Below are positions 27,771 through 37,717 of a DNA stretch of 64,000 nt, in pieces. The position numbers and the translations under genes were made by a program. The stretch is from NCBI RefSeq assembly GCF_000225345.1, contig NC_015977.1, forward strand, positions 2,277,501 through 2,341,500, written 5' to 3'. Origin of the DNA: Roseburia hominis A2-183. GTDB lineage: Bacteria > Bacillota > Clostridia > Lachnospirales > Lachnospiraceae. Under the pieces are notes generated by a model that was given only the letters and a program-made list of their open reading frames with translations, searched no databases and was not told where the DNA came from. Each line of letters starts with the position of its first letter. Positions within the stretch are counted from its first letter, which is position 1.

Positions 27771-29138
27771 TCAAGCGTCTTCCTGTACCGTAATATTCCG
27801 CACCCAGATATATTTTTTATAATGTAAGTACACAGCAGGAATCTTCACAATCTCGTCGAGGTTCACGATACAGTACACCACCATGACCGGCCATTTCAGC
27901 ACGAATGCCGCAAAGAAGCCAAACGGTACGGAAAAGCACCACATCGCCCCGAGATTCCCCTTCATGTCGAACTTGGAATCCCCACCGGCACAGAAGATGC
28001 CGTCCAGCACTGTCGTGTTGACCGACTGCGCCATGATATTGCAGCCACAAAAGATCAGCATGTACTGCAGATACTCCGCCGCCGTCTCACTGAGCGGTGC
28101 AAAACGCACGATCAAAGGCGAGATCAGCATCAGAAGACCGCCTGTGGTCATGCCGACCACGATTGCCATGCGCGTCAGCCTGCCGCCGTACACTTTTGCC
28201 TTGTCCAGCTCTCCGGCGCCCAGCAGGTTTCCGATCAGCACGCCCGCGCCGCCGCTGACGCCGCGGATCAGGCACGATAGCATATTCTTGGCGATCGTGG
28301 TGATGGAGTTTGCCGCCACCGCGTCGCTTCCCATGTGTCCCATAATCACAGAGTAGGACACGTAGGCGATTCCCCAGACGAGTGCAGCGCCGAGCACCGG
28401 CATGGTATAACGCCAGAAATCTTTTGTCAGAACGGCATCCGCCGCATGGAACATTTTCTTCCAGATGATCTGCACACGCCCGGACTGCTTCGTCTCCAGA
28501 TAACTCCAAACGAGCTCCACCAGACGGGCGGCAACCGTCGCGTAAGCCGCTCCCTGTATTCCTAACGCAGGAAGCCCCAACAGCCCGTAGATCAAGATCG
28601 CATTGCAGATAATATTCACAACGACCGCTGTACAGCTGATCCGTGAACTGACCGTGGCATAGCCGGTATTTTTCAGCAAAATCAGGTAAATCTGTGAAAT
28701 ACCGCACAGCAGATATGACAGGGACACCGCGCGCAGATAGACCGCTCCGCTCTCAATTAACGCAGGATCGGACGTAAAAATGCGCATGAGCACCTCGGGT
28801 GCCACCGCCGCAAACACGGTGAACGCACCGCTGAATATGAGATTGGTGCGCAGTGCAATCGGCATGACCTCCTCAATGGAAGCCGCGTCCTTTTTCCCCC
28901 AATACTGCGCTGCCATGATTCCGGAGCCGGCGGAGATACCGCTGATAAACAGATTTAAGACAAACTGGATCTGCCCTGCCAGAGACACCGCTGACAGGGA
29001 GGTCTGGCTGACCGCCCCAAGCATAATGGCATCTGTGGCGCTGACTAGCGCCAGCATAAACTGCTGCATCGTGATCGGCAGCACCAGAAGCTTTAATTTC
29101 TGGTAGAATTCATCGTGGAAATTGATTTTCGCAAACAT
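27771..29138 (-). CDS. MATE family efflux transporter
   Basis: A 455-residue, 12-helix MATE transporter of the NorM/DinF class, which exports cationic compounds or metabolites using an H+ or Na+ gradient. Features seen are LVLPITMQQFMLALVSATDAIMLG in the first helix, repeated MAAQYWGKKD in the loop after helix 2, and the second-half counterpart GVLIGNLLGAGELDKAK. The ATG at 29138 is preferred because AAAGGATG lies 8 nt upstream; the ATG at 29147 overlaps that site. It follows the GH78 gene by 122 nt on the same strand and may be separately transcribed. Substrate unknown. Confidence 0.92.
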   Translation of the reverse strand: MFAKINFHDEFYQKLKLLVLPITMQQFMLALVSATDAIMLGAVSQTSLSAVSLAGQIQFVLNLFISGISAGSGIMAAQYWGKKDAASIEEVMPIALRTNLIFSGAFTVFAAVAPEVLMRIFTSDPALIESGAVYLRAVSLSYLLCGISQIYLILLKNTGYATVSSRISCTAVVVNIICNAILIYGLLGLPALGIQGAAYATVAARLVELVWSYLETKQSGRVQIIWKKMFHAADAVLTKDFWRYTMPVLGAALVWGIAYVSYSVIMGHMGSDAVAANSITTIAKNMLSCLIRGVSGGAGVLIGNLLGAGELDKAKVYGGRLTRMAIVVGMTTGGLLMLISPLIVRFAPLSETAAEYLQYMLIFCGCNIMAQSVNTTVLDGIFCAGGDSKFDMKGNLGAMWCFSVPFGFFAAFVLKWPVMVVYCIVNLDEIVKIPAVYLHYKKYIWVRNITVQEDA

Positions 29139-29260
29139 AATTTTCATCCTTTACATGTATATCTCATGAGATTTTATCATCTATGTCTTGCCGCCGTCAA
29201 TTTCCTTTCTTGCCCTTTTTCAGGCAGATTCCGGATTTTTTTTTACATATCCTGCACTTT

Positions 29261-31468
29261 TTACAGATTCGGTCTTTTCACCGTCCACTCGTACGTTCCG
29301 GCAGGCACATTCTCACTTCTTCCATCCGGAAGGAGCACGACCGCCTCCACCGGCGTTGCAAGCCGGATATGACAGCCGTCCGCTTCGTACCGCCATGCGC
29401 TCTCGATCTTCCCTGCCACGGAAAGATAGCTTCCGGATACGCCTCCCAGGCGCTCGTCCGGATAAGGTGCAAAATGCAGTTTTGCAAAGCCCGGCTTTTC
29501 CGGTCTGATTCCAAGGATATATTGATAGTAAAACTCCCCGACACTGCCGAATGCGTAATGGTTAAAGGATACCATATTTTCACCGGAGCCCGCCATTTTC
29601 TCCTCGTTGACGGTTCCGTCCGGCTTTAGGGCATCCCAGCGCTCCCAGGTTGTCGTCGCGCCACATTTCACCTGGTACATCCACCCCGGACAGTTCTCCT
29701 GCAGTAATACATCATAGGCAAGTTTCTGCTCTCCCGCCTCCACCAGAAGCGGCAGTAAATGCTCCGTCGCAAAAAATCCCGTCTGCAGCCCGTTTTTACG
29801 GATGTTGGCAACAAAGTTTTTCTTGACCCGTTCCCGCAGCTCGCCCTCCGGCAGCACATATTTTAATGCCATGATGTAAGCGGACTGATAATCCTTCGCC
29901 ACGATTCCGTTTTTGCTCACAAATTTTTTGATATAAGCGTCCGTCGTCGCGGCAAGCTGTCTGCGGTACCGCGCCGCATCTTCTCGCTTTCCAAGCCGTT
30001 CTGCCGTCTCGCTGATGACCTTTAAATCATGCACGATGAACGCGTTTGACACCGGATTGTTGTGCATCGCCTGCCATGCGATTCCTTTTCCCATCGCAAG
30101 CCAGTCGCCTAATGACGGACCGATCCAGAGATTTTTCTTCCCCATCTTGCGGATCTCCGCCTCCACGAAAAGCTTCATGCTCTCATACTGGCGCGGCAGT
30201 GCCTCCTCGTCCCCGAACTGACGGTACATCATCTCCGGCAGAATCGTGACCGCATTGCCCCATCCCAGCATACTGATAAATCCGATCCCGGCAGGTCCCG
30301 TCTGCGGCACCGTGGCGCACACATATCCCTCGGTGTTGTCAAGCTGCCCCAGCTCCAGATCGCGAAGAAAATTTTTCCAGAACGCATCCGTATTGAAATT
30401 ATAAGCCCCTGTCAGCGCAAATACCTGCCCGTCCCCGGTATAACCCATGCGCTCATCCCGTTGCGGGCAGTCGGTCGGCACTTCCACATAGTTGGATTTC
30501 TGTCCCCAGACCTGGTTCTCATAGAGTTTCTGCACCAGCGGATTTTCACAGGAAAAATATCCGGTACGCTTCATCTCTGTGTGAAGTGCGTATGCCCTGA
30601 TCATCCCCGGCTGATATGCCGCACCGGAAAGTTCCATATAACGAAATCCCATATAAGTAAAGCGCGGGCGGTATTTTTTCTTCTCCGCACCTGCATGGTA
30701 GACAATCGTCGCCTTCGCTTTGCGCAGATTTGCGGTGTACAGGCTGCCGTCGGCATTTAAGATCTCCCCGTGCCGGATCGTAATTGTCTCATTTTTCAAA
30801 AAAGAAGGATCTATTTCTACAATTCCGGCAAAGTTTTGCCCGAAATCAAGGATCGTCACATCTCCATGCACCGTTGCCTCCCGCACCGGCATCTCATCCT
30901 GCAGACGCACTTCCGTAAGCGTCGGCTCCAGTGCGAACGGCGCCTCCTTTGTGTAGGCGGACGCATGACCGGTCACGTTCTCTCTTCCGTCTGCAAAATA
31001 AATCTCACCATCGTACTCTCCGGCATATTCATACGGGGATTCCAGTTCCTCCACCGTCTCGTCGGAGACAATCCTTCGGCTTCCTGCCGCATCCTCCAGT
31101 TCCAGAATCCATGCAACCGCCGGCTGCTCTCCGTATATCTGTGTCTGATTTTCGCAGAGAAAACGCCCGCAGTACCACCCCTGTCCGAGATAGACCGTCA
31201 GCGTATTTTCTCCTTCCCGCAACAGCTCCGTAACCTCGTGTGTCTGATAGAGCACACGTCTCGGATAGTAGGAAAATCCCGGTGCAAACATCTGGCTCCC
31301 GATCTTCGTGCCGTTTAATTCTGCTTCGTACACGCCGAGGGCTGTGCCGTAAAACACAGCTTTTTTGACCTGTGAAGCCGTAAATTTCTGCCGGTATACA
31401 AAAACCTCGCCCTCCCGGTATTCTTTTTCTGAAGTGATCCACTGTTTTCTTAATTCTTCCATCTGCAT
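29261..31468 (-). CDS. Alpha-L-rhamnosidase, GH78
   Basis: GH78 enzymes release terminal alpha-L-rhamnose from plant glycosides such as rutinosides. The product (about 735 residues) has an N-terminal carbohydrate-binding beta region (VFYGTALGVYEAELNGTKIGSQMFAPG) and the alpha/alpha-barrel with the family block VEVPTDCPQRDERMGYTGDGQ, which includes the catalytic acid Glu. TTWERWDAL and SFNHYAFGSVGEFYY complete the active-site region. No signal peptide, so it is cytoplasmic and depends on the permease of the same operon. Several ATGs lie within 12 nt; 31468 has the best spacing from AAGGA. It is the last gene of permease-GH2-isomerase-GH78. Confidence 0.93.
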   Translation of the reverse strand: MQMEELRKQWITSEKEYREGEVFVYRQKFTASQVKKAVFYGTALGVYEAELNGTKIGSQMFAPGFSYYPRRVLYQTHEVTELLREGENTLTVYLGQGWYCGRFLCENQTQIYGEQPAVAWILELEDAAGSRRIVSDETVEELESPYEYAGEYDGEIYFADGRENVTGHASAYTKEAPFALEPTLTEVRLQDEMPVREATVHGDVTILDFGQNFAGIVEIDPSFLKNETITIRHGEILNADGSLYTANLRKAKATIVYHAGAEKKKYRPRFTYMGFRYMELSGAAYQPGMIRAYALHTEMKRTGYFSCENPLVQKLYENQVWGQKSNYVEVPTDCPQRDERMGYTGDGQVFALTGAYNFNTDAFWKNFLRDLELGQLDNTEGYVCATVPQTGPAGIGFISMLGWGNAVTILPEMMYRQFGDEEALPRQYESMKLFVEAEIRKMGKKNLWIGPSLGDWLAMGKGIAWQAMHNNPVSNAFIVHDLKVISETAERLGKREDAARYRRQLAATTDAYIKKFVSKNGIVAKDYQSAYIMALKYVLPEGELRERVKKNFVANIRKNGLQTGFFATEHLLPLLVEAGEQKLAYDVLLQENCPGWMYQVKCGATTTWERWDALKPDGTVNEEKMAGSGENMVSFNHYAFGSVGEFYYQYILGIRPEKPGFAKLHFAPYPDERLGGVSGSYLSVAGKIESAWRYEADGCHIRLATPVEAVVLLPDGRSENVPAGTYEWTVKRPNL

Positions 31469-31499
31469 TTCCATCCTTATTCTGCCATCTCCCGCTCTG

Positions 31500-32345
31500 T
31501 CAGATCCGTGCGTTTAAAAACTGTGCGCTTACCTCCAGCGACCGCAGCGGAGAGTTATCCACCCAGTTTTTATGGCTTTCTAAAATCACGGCATCCACAT
31601 TCACGTTCTTTGCCTGTGCAATGAGTGCATCCAGATTCATATTGCCGCAGCCAAGCTCCATGCTGTCCGATTTTAAGATCGGCGTCATGGCAGGCTTCAA
31701 AAGACGAGTGCCGCGGTCATTGATATGATAAAGCTTCATTCTCGTGTCCAGTTTTTTCATCAGGGCGAGCGCATCCACGCCCGCCTCCGTCGGCCAGTAG
31801 GAGTCCAGCTCAAAGTTGACATATTCCGGATCTGTCTCCGAAAGGAGCAGATCATACGCCGTTTTCTGCGGCTCAACGTGCAGGAACTCACAGTTATGGT
31901 TGTGGTATAAAAGTTCAATGCCCGCCTCTTTCAAAATTTTTCCGGAGGTATTCAGATCCCGGCACAGCCCCTGCACCGCGGCTTTATCCGAGTAATCAAA
32001 GCGGTACATTCCCGTGATGACGACATATTTTGTGCCGAAGGCTTCTGCCTCTTTTGCAACCGTCTCCGGCTCCCGTCTGATCGTTCCAAGATCTTCATGG
32101 ATGCTCGTCACACAAAGTCCCGCTTCTTTTACGAGTGCATTCCAATCATAGCTTCCGCCTTTTCCGACCGGCATTCCTGCCGCCTTCGTGAGCATCCGCA
32201 CCAGAAAAGAGGTCGGCTTCACCATAAAACCGTTCAGTTCGATTCCGTCGTAGCCTGCCGCCCTGATCCGCCGCAGCGTCTCTGCCGTCTGCTTTTCATT
32301 TTTCGTTACTGTTCCAAGCATGATCTGCTGTACTGCTTTTTTCAT
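31500..32345 (-). CDS. Sugar phosphate isomerase/epimerase family protein (TIM barrel)
   Basis: A 281-residue xylose isomerase-like TIM barrel (AP endonuclease 2 superfamily). Conserved metal-site features are YDGIELNGF, SIHEDLGTI, LYHNHNCEF, VNFELDSYWP and LYHINDRG, with a terminal Glu in AVILESHKN. In glycoside clusters such proteins have been linked to keto-sugar formation or C-glycoside cleavage as well as sugar epimerisation; which applies here is not visible. AAGGAG precedes the ATG. It lies 25 nt after the GH2 gene and 30 nt before GH78, so it acts on sugars released by them. Confidence 0.88.
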   Translation of the reverse strand: MKKAVQQIMLGTVTKNEKQTAETLRRIRAAGYDGIELNGFMVKPTSFLVRMLTKAAGMPVGKGGSYDWNALVKEAGLCVTSIHEDLGTIRREPETVAKEAEAFGTKYVVITGMYRFDYSDKAAVQGLCRDLNTSGKILKEAGIELLYHNHNCEFLHVEPQKTAYDLLLSETDPEYVNFELDSYWPTEAGVDALALMKKLDTRMKLYHINDRGTRLLKPAMTPILKSDSMELGCGNMNLDALIAQAKNVNVDAVILESHKNWVDNSPLRSLEVSAQFLNARI

Positions 32346-32372
32346 TCCTCTGCGCTCCTTACTTCGTGTTCC

Positions 32373-34577
32373 CTAGTTCTTTGGAATTTTCTGCAATGCG
32401 TCGTTTAACGCTTTCATCTGCTCCTCGCTCACAGCGTCTCCCGCCTGCTTTAAGAGACTTGCCAGTGTCATGCGCTGCATCATCCGCTGCAATGCCGGGT
32501 TGTCCTTCACGCTCTCCGCCACATCGCCGCGGCTTGCGGAAGCCTGTGCCATCAGGCTCTGCACAATGGCGTTTGCCATCTCATTTTTCGCCAGTTCCCC
32601 CAGTGTATCGGAAATCGAATAGTGATCGGCTTTAAAATCCTCTTTGTCAAACCAGTTGACCACGTCGCCCTGCTTGTTGAAAATGTAATCCGGATTCGGT
32701 GTGTCCACTTTTCTCACTGTAATCTCATCGGTGCAGTCCCCGGACACTACCCGGATCGTGTGCGTTCCCGTAATCGGCACCCGGAATCTGAAGATGCGTG
32801 CACCTTCTTTCGTCTCTTTCTCTGCTCCGTCCACAAAGAGCGAGACCTTCTTCTGGTTGGAGTACACTTTGATCTCCGTCACATCCTCTGCACGGTCCGT
32901 GTACCTGCTGCCGCAGAGATGCACAAATGGGGCTTTGCTCCAGTATGCCTTGTATACATAGAACGCATCCTTTTTGATCCTGCGATCCATCGTCACAAGC
33001 CCTTTCTGGTTCTCGCCGTGCTTGCCACCCTCGTCGCGCCCGTCCGCAGCGAAATCAAACAGATTCCATACATGCGTTGCCCACAGATACGGGCGCTCCT
33101 CAATCATTTTTGCCATATGCTCGTGGTAAACGCACTGATATTCCTCCGTGTAATCGCCCCGCTCCGGATTCGCACTGTGGTACGCCGGATTCGCGTCCGC
33201 GCCGTATTCGGAGAGTCCGATCACCCGGTCGGGGTAAGTGCTGTGATATTCGTCAAAAAAGCTGTCGTTCTGTTCCAGTTCCCCGATGTACCAGCCAAAG
33301 TAGAGATTGTAGCTGTTCATATCCGGTATCTCCAGCATCGGGCTGTCCGTCTCTAACATAAAGACATCCGCCATAACCGTCGGACGCGTCTTATCCAGTT
33401 CATGACACAGATCATTTAATCTACGGTGATTCTCCAGCAGTTCTTCGTTCACCGCGCTTGCTGCCGTGATCTCATTGGAAAGTCCCCAGCAGACAATCGA
33501 CGGATGATGATAGTTCTGCACGATCAGCTCCTTCATCTGGCTTAACGTATTTTCGGTGCCGTCTGTCATGTGCATCGTGATATACGGAATTTCCGCCCAC
33601 ACAATGATTCCGTTCTCATCGCAGAGATCGTAGAACTCCTGCGCGTGCTGATAATGTGCCAGGCGGATCGTGTTGGCACCAAGCTCTCTTACAATCGCCA
33701 TATCCTCCCGGTGCATCTCGTATGTCAGCGCATTGCCCGCGCCCGCACGATCCTGATGACGGCTCACGCCGCGTAGCGGATAAGATCGTCCGTTTAAGAA
33801 AAAGCCCTCTTTGGGATCTATCTTAAAGCTGCGGCAGCCAAACGTCCGCTCCACGACATCACCGCCCGGAAGTTCTGCTTTTACCGTATACAGATACGGA
33901 TCCTCCACACCGTCCCAGAGATGCACATTTTTAAGCGCAAACACGGCTTTTGCATAACCGTTTTCCACGGGAACCGTCTGTGTCTCTCCCGCCACGGTGA
34001 CCGTCACGTCCGGTGCTTCCCCCGTCATCCACAGTTCCACCGTCACGTCTGCGTCCGCCTGTTTCTCTGCAGCGTCCAGAATCGTCACCTCCGGCGTCAC
34101 TTTCATGCCGTTTCCGCCTGCATAGTCCATCACAAAATGCACTTTAGGCACCGTCACCAGCTTTACCATGCGGTACAGCCCGCCGTAAAAAGTAAAATCG
34201 GCTTTCTGCGGATACACCTTTGTGTTGTCAGAGTTATCCACATATACTTCTAACAGATTGTCCTCTGTCAACTGCTCCGTCACATCTACCCGGAATGTAG
34301 AAAATCCGCCCTCGTGGTGGAACAGCTTCGTTCCGTTGACCACAACATCCGCCGTCATCGCTGCGCCGTTAAATTCCAGATACGCTCTTCCTCCCTTTTC
34401 CAGTTCCGGTTTTGCAAAATGACGCACATATTTGCAGGTTCCGCGATAATAATCGTTTCCGCCGTCCTGCCCGTCAACCGCGTTCCAGGTGTGCGGGAGC
34501 GTCACCGCTTCCCCGCTTTCACTCTGTGGATTTTTATAAAATGTCCAGTCTTTTTCCAGCACTATTGTATTTCTCAT
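32373..34577 (-). CDS. Glycoside hydrolase family 2 (beta-galactosidase/glucuronidase-like)
   Basis: A 734-residue GH2 enzyme, shorter than LacZ and closer to the bifidobacterial and Bacteroides type. It has the N-terminal sugar-binding domain (PHTWNAVDGQDGGNDYYRG, YLEFNGAAMTADVVVNG), the Ig-like domain and the barrel with RGVSRHQD, acid/base Glu in WGLSNEI (about 362) and nucleophile Glu in LSEYGAD (about 454). The C-terminal 100 residues after an Ig-like domain are helical (NEMANAIVQSLMAQAS). No signal peptide. It begins 30 nt after the permease gene. Substrate (galactoside, glucuronide or glucoside) is undecided. Confidence 0.92.
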   Translation of the reverse strand: MRNTIVLEKDWTFYKNPQSESGEAVTLPHTWNAVDGQDGGNDYYRGTCKYVRHFAKPELEKGGRAYLEFNGAAMTADVVVNGTKLFHHEGGFSTFRVDVTEQLTEDNLLEVYVDNSDNTKVYPQKADFTFYGGLYRMVKLVTVPKVHFVMDYAGGNGMKVTPEVTILDAAEKQADADVTVELWMTGEAPDVTVTVAGETQTVPVENGYAKAVFALKNVHLWDGVEDPYLYTVKAELPGGDVVERTFGCRSFKIDPKEGFFLNGRSYPLRGVSRHQDRAGAGNALTYEMHREDMAIVRELGANTIRLAHYQHAQEFYDLCDENGIIVWAEIPYITMHMTDGTENTLSQMKELIVQNYHHPSIVCWGLSNEITAASAVNEELLENHRRLNDLCHELDKTRPTVMADVFMLETDSPMLEIPDMNSYNLYFGWYIGELEQNDSFFDEYHSTYPDRVIGLSEYGADANPAYHSANPERGDYTEEYQCVYHEHMAKMIEERPYLWATHVWNLFDFAADGRDEGGKHGENQKGLVTMDRRIKKDAFYVYKAYWSKAPFVHLCGSRYTDRAEDVTEIKVYSNQKKVSLFVDGAEKETKEGARIFRFRVPITGTHTIRVVSGDCTDEITVRKVDTPNPDYIFNKQGDVVNWFDKEDFKADHYSISDTLGELAKNEMANAIVQSLMAQASASRGDVAESVKDNPALQRMMQRMTLASLLKQAGDAVSEEQMKALNDALQKIPKN

Positions 34578-34607
34578 CTATTCCGTTTTCCCTCTCTTTT
34601 CTTCTCT

Positions 34608-36101
34608 CTATTTCATTTCCTCAATCACTTTTTCCACTTCTGCCTGTTTTTTCTCCTGAATGCTCTTCTGTACTTCCTCCATCTTCTCTTTGGAGAGCGG
34701 CGTCTCGCGCATTGCGCAGAGCGTACATACCCAGCCAATCAGCGGGAGTCCGAAATACATGCTCATCGTCATCCAGAAGATTGCCGGTGTGGACGGGTCG
34801 GTCGGCTGTGGCATCGTGTGCCTGTAGCCGATCAATGCCACCAGACCGGTTGCAATCGCTGCAGAAAACGAGGATACTAACTTGTCAATAAAGCTGTATG
34901 TACCTGTCACTGCTGCCGGAATGAATTTACCACTGCGGTCTAACTCGTAATCAATGATGTCCGCCATCATCGCATTGCTTGACATCGTCACGCACATTTT
35001 TGCACCATTTAACACCAGGGTCAATAATACATATACAATCATCATAGGAAGCGTCGTCGCAATCAGGGTCGGATCAATGAAAATAAACAATACCACAAGC
35101 ACCGCCGCCACGGTGATGCACACATACGTCCACGTCACCATCGCCTCTTTATTTCCGTGCTTTCCTGCGTATTTCGCCCCGATAAACGCGAAGATGATCG
35201 AAGGAAGCATACCGATTACACTTAAGATTGTCCCAAGCTGCATATTGCCGATAATAATTCCGAACAGCATCGTCGTCACAACCGCCTGGCTTGCCGTCTG
35301 GCTCGCGATCTTATCCGAACTTGCCGCAACGATGAACGTCTGCAACGCACGGTTGGATTTGACCAGCTCCCACATATCTTTTACTTTTACCGGCTCCGCC
35401 TTCTTCTTGCTCGCCACGCCCACAAAATTTTCCGGTTTATCGATATCCGATACCGCGATGCTGCAGAGAAGTAATCCCACACCCGATACTGCCACGCAGA
35501 CGATGCAGGATGCTGCAAGCATCTCTACCGAATAGACATTTCCATATTTTGGGAGCAATATCACCGTAATCACGATGTTAAGAATCATCGGCACCAGATA
35601 GTTATAAGCTGTACTCCAGACGCCTACCATCGGGCGCTGCTTCGGGTCGTTCGTAAGCATCGCCGGAACGATCTGCGCTGTGACGTTGCACATCGTATAG
35701 CCGATCACATACAGGCAGTAGAGCAGCACGAACAGCACGATTCCATGTCCCTTTCCACTCGCCCAGCAGTACATGATCAGGACTGCCAGTGACTCGATCA
35801 GCCATCCTGCCACCATCAGAATCCTGATCTTTCCAAACCGCGTGTTCATCTTATCGATGATGATCGCAATGATCGGATCTGTGACGCCGTCCAAGATTCT
35901 TGTTGCAGTCAGGATAATGCCTACCACCGCTGTTGCAATGCCATACCCTTCGTTTGCCACATAGCTTGCCAGTCCAAGCAGCACATAAAAACACATTCCA
36001 ATCCCAGAACTGCATCCTGCAAGCGCTACCCTCCATGTCTTTGCACGGCGGTAGACAATGCCGTTTGTCTCCACAGACTGTTCTTTTTTCTTTCCAAACA
36101 T
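34608..36101 (-). CDS. GPH family glycoside:cation symporter
   Basis: A 497-residue, 12-helix permease of the glycoside-pentoside-hexuronide family. The conserved loop ILDGVTDPIIAIIIDKMNTRFGKIR between helices 2 and 3 is intact, in contrast to the interrupted homologue of the lactose locus. A charged C-terminal tail (KEKMEEVQKSIQEKKQAEVEKVIEEMK) may form a coiled coil. TGGAGGG precedes the ATG. It is the first gene of the minus-strand glycoside operon, divergent from the GH1 gene, and probably imports the rhamnosyl- or glucosyl-glycosides that GH78, GH2 and GH1 degrade. Confidence 0.93.
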   Translation of the reverse strand: MFGKKKEQSVETNGIVYRRAKTWRVALAGCSSGIGMCFYVLLGLASYVANEGYGIATAVVGIILTATRILDGVTDPIIAIIIDKMNTRFGKIRILMVAGWLIESLAVLIMYCWASGKGHGIVLFVLLYCLYVIGYTMCNVTAQIVPAMLTNDPKQRPMVGVWSTAYNYLVPMILNIVITVILLPKYGNVYSVEMLAASCIVCVAVSGVGLLLCSIAVSDIDKPENFVGVASKKKAEPVKVKDMWELVKSNRALQTFIVAASSDKIASQTASQAVVTTMLFGIIIGNMQLGTILSVIGMLPSIIFAFIGAKYAGKHGNKEAMVTWTYVCITVAAVLVVLFIFIDPTLIATTLPMMIVYVLLTLVLNGAKMCVTMSSNAMMADIIDYELDRSGKFIPAAVTGTYSFIDKLVSSFSAAIATGLVALIGYRHTMPQPTDPSTPAIFWMTMSMYFGLPLIGWVCTLCAMRETPLSKEKMEEVQKSIQEKKQAEVEKVIEEMK

Positions 36102-36396
36102 TTTTATACCCTCCAGACTTTTCCGTATTTTGCCGCTTCCGTATGTCTGCTATATCTGCGGCCTCTGTTTTCTATGGCTTTATTCTAGCCGGTCTTTTTC
36201 CTTTCTGTGTTTACAAATTCGTTGTTATGTACTAAAATTCATGTTATAAAATGATGTATTGCTATTTTTCTAACATTTTCACGATTTTGTAAACTCCGGG
36301 TTTTATAAAATCTTATATAGTAACATCAGATTACAAGAGATGCACAGGAAAAATACGGCTGACGCTGTATTTTTTCACTGCAGAATGGAGGATTTT
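36102..36396. promoter_or_regulatory. Divergent promoter region of the glycoside locus
   Basis: A 295 bp intergene between the GPH permease and GH1 genes. It is AT-rich from 36220 to 36330 (AAATGATGTATTGC, TTATATAG) where promoters would lie. No clear operator repeat was found by eye; the AraC regulator at 37718 is the expected binder. Confidence 0.4.
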
Positions 36397-37701
36397 ATGA
36401 GATTACCGGAACATTTTTTGATCGGGGCTGCCACAGCCGCCCATCAGGTAGAAGGGAACAACATCCGCAGCGACTTATGGGCGATGGAGCACATGAAGCA
36501 CACCAGCTTTTTGGAGCCGTCCTTAGACGCGGTCGATCACTACCACCGCTATGAGGAAGATATTAAGCTTCTGTCCGACGCCGGCTTAAACGCCTATCGT
36601 TTTTCGATCGAATGGGCGCGCATCGAGCCGGAGGAGGGCGTGTTTGATGCAGGGGCCGTCGCATATTACCACGACGTCATCGCCTGCTGCAAAAAATACG
36701 GTGTGGAACCGTTTGTTACCCTGCATCATTTTTCCAGCCCGAAATGGCTGATGACCAAAGGCGGATGGGAAGCTTCGACTACGCCTGCCGACTTTGCCCG
36801 CTATGTTCATTATATTATGGAAGAACTCGGCAGCGAACTGCACTATGTATGCACCATCAACGAGGCAAATATGGGCATTCAGGTCGCCGCAATCGCCGAG
36901 CGCTACAAGCGGCAGATGATGGCGCAGATGCAGGCAGCACAGACAGCGCCAAGGAGCGGCGACAGCGCGGACGGTACGGTGCAGGTCGGCATCAATCTTG
37001 AGAAAATGATGGAAAATCAAAAGGCAACCGCCCTTGAAAATATGGAAGTCTTCGGCGTGGAAAAAGTAGAAAACTTTACCTCCATGCGCACCAGAGAGGG
37101 CGATCTTCTCATCATGAAAGCACATGAGCTCGCCAGAAAAGAAATCAAAGCGCTCTATCCGGACATTAAAGTCGGTCTGACCTTAAGCCTGCACGACATT
37201 CAGCCGCAGGCGGGCGGCGAGGCGCGCGCAGCCTCTGAGTGGGATGAAGAATTTTTACACTATCTCCCTTATATTAAGGAGGATGATTTCTTAGGCGTGC
37301 AGAATTATACCCGCTCCCTGATCGGTCCGGACGGTCAGCTTCCGAATCCGGAGGGTGCCGAACTGACCCAGATGAATTATGAGTTTTACCCGGAAGCTTT
37401 AGAGCATGTTCTGCGCAGGGTGGCAGAAGATTTTCACGGTGACCTGTATGTCACTGAAAACGGAATTGCAACTTCCGATGACACCAGGCGCGTCGCTTTT
37501 ATCGATGCCGCACTTAACGGCGTCGCTGCCTGCATCCGCGATGGTCTCCCGGTAAAAAGTTATTTTCACTGGAGTCTCCTTGATAATTTTGAATGGCAGA
37601 AAGGCTACTCGATGACTTTTGGACTGATTGCGGTCGACCGCAGCACACAGACAAGACATCCGAAGGAAAGCCTGCGTTTCCTCGGAAGCTGGAACCGCTA
37701 A
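36397..37701 (+). CDS. Beta-glucosidase, GH1
   Basis: A 434-residue GH1 enzyme cleaving beta-glucosides or 6-phospho-glucosides in the cytoplasm. It starts LPEHFLIGAATAAHQVEG, has RFSIEWARIEPEEG, the acid/base Glu in CTINEAN (about residue 154) and the nucleophile Glu in YVTENGIA (about 352), and ends with the typical WSLLDNFEW and RHPKESLRF. The ATG at 36397 follows TGGAGG; the 19 upstream in-frame codons are probably untranslated. The AraC gene follows 16 nt later. It is divergent from the permease-GH2-GH78 operon. Confidence 0.94.
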   Translation: MRLPEHFLIGAATAAHQVEGNNIRSDLWAMEHMKHTSFLEPSLDAVDHYHRYEEDIKLLSDAGLNAYRFSIEWARIEPEEGVFDAGAVAYYHDVIACCKKYGVEPFVTLHHFSSPKWLMTKGGWEASTTPADFARYVHYIMEELGSELHYVCTINEANMGIQVAAIAERYKRQMMAQMQAAQTAPRSGDSADGTVQVGINLEKMMENQKATALENMEVFGVEKVENFTSMRTREGDLLIMKAHELARKEIKALYPDIKVGLTLSLHDIQPQAGGEARAASEWDEEFLHYLPYIKEDDFLGVQNYTRSLIGPDGQLPNPEGAELTQMNYEFYPEALEHVLRRVAEDFHGDLYVTENGIATSDDTRRVAFIDAALNGVAACIRDGLPVKSYFHWSLLDNFEWQKGYSMTFGLIAVDRSTQTRHPKESLRFLGSWNR

Positions 37702-37717
37702 AGAAAGGAATACCCAC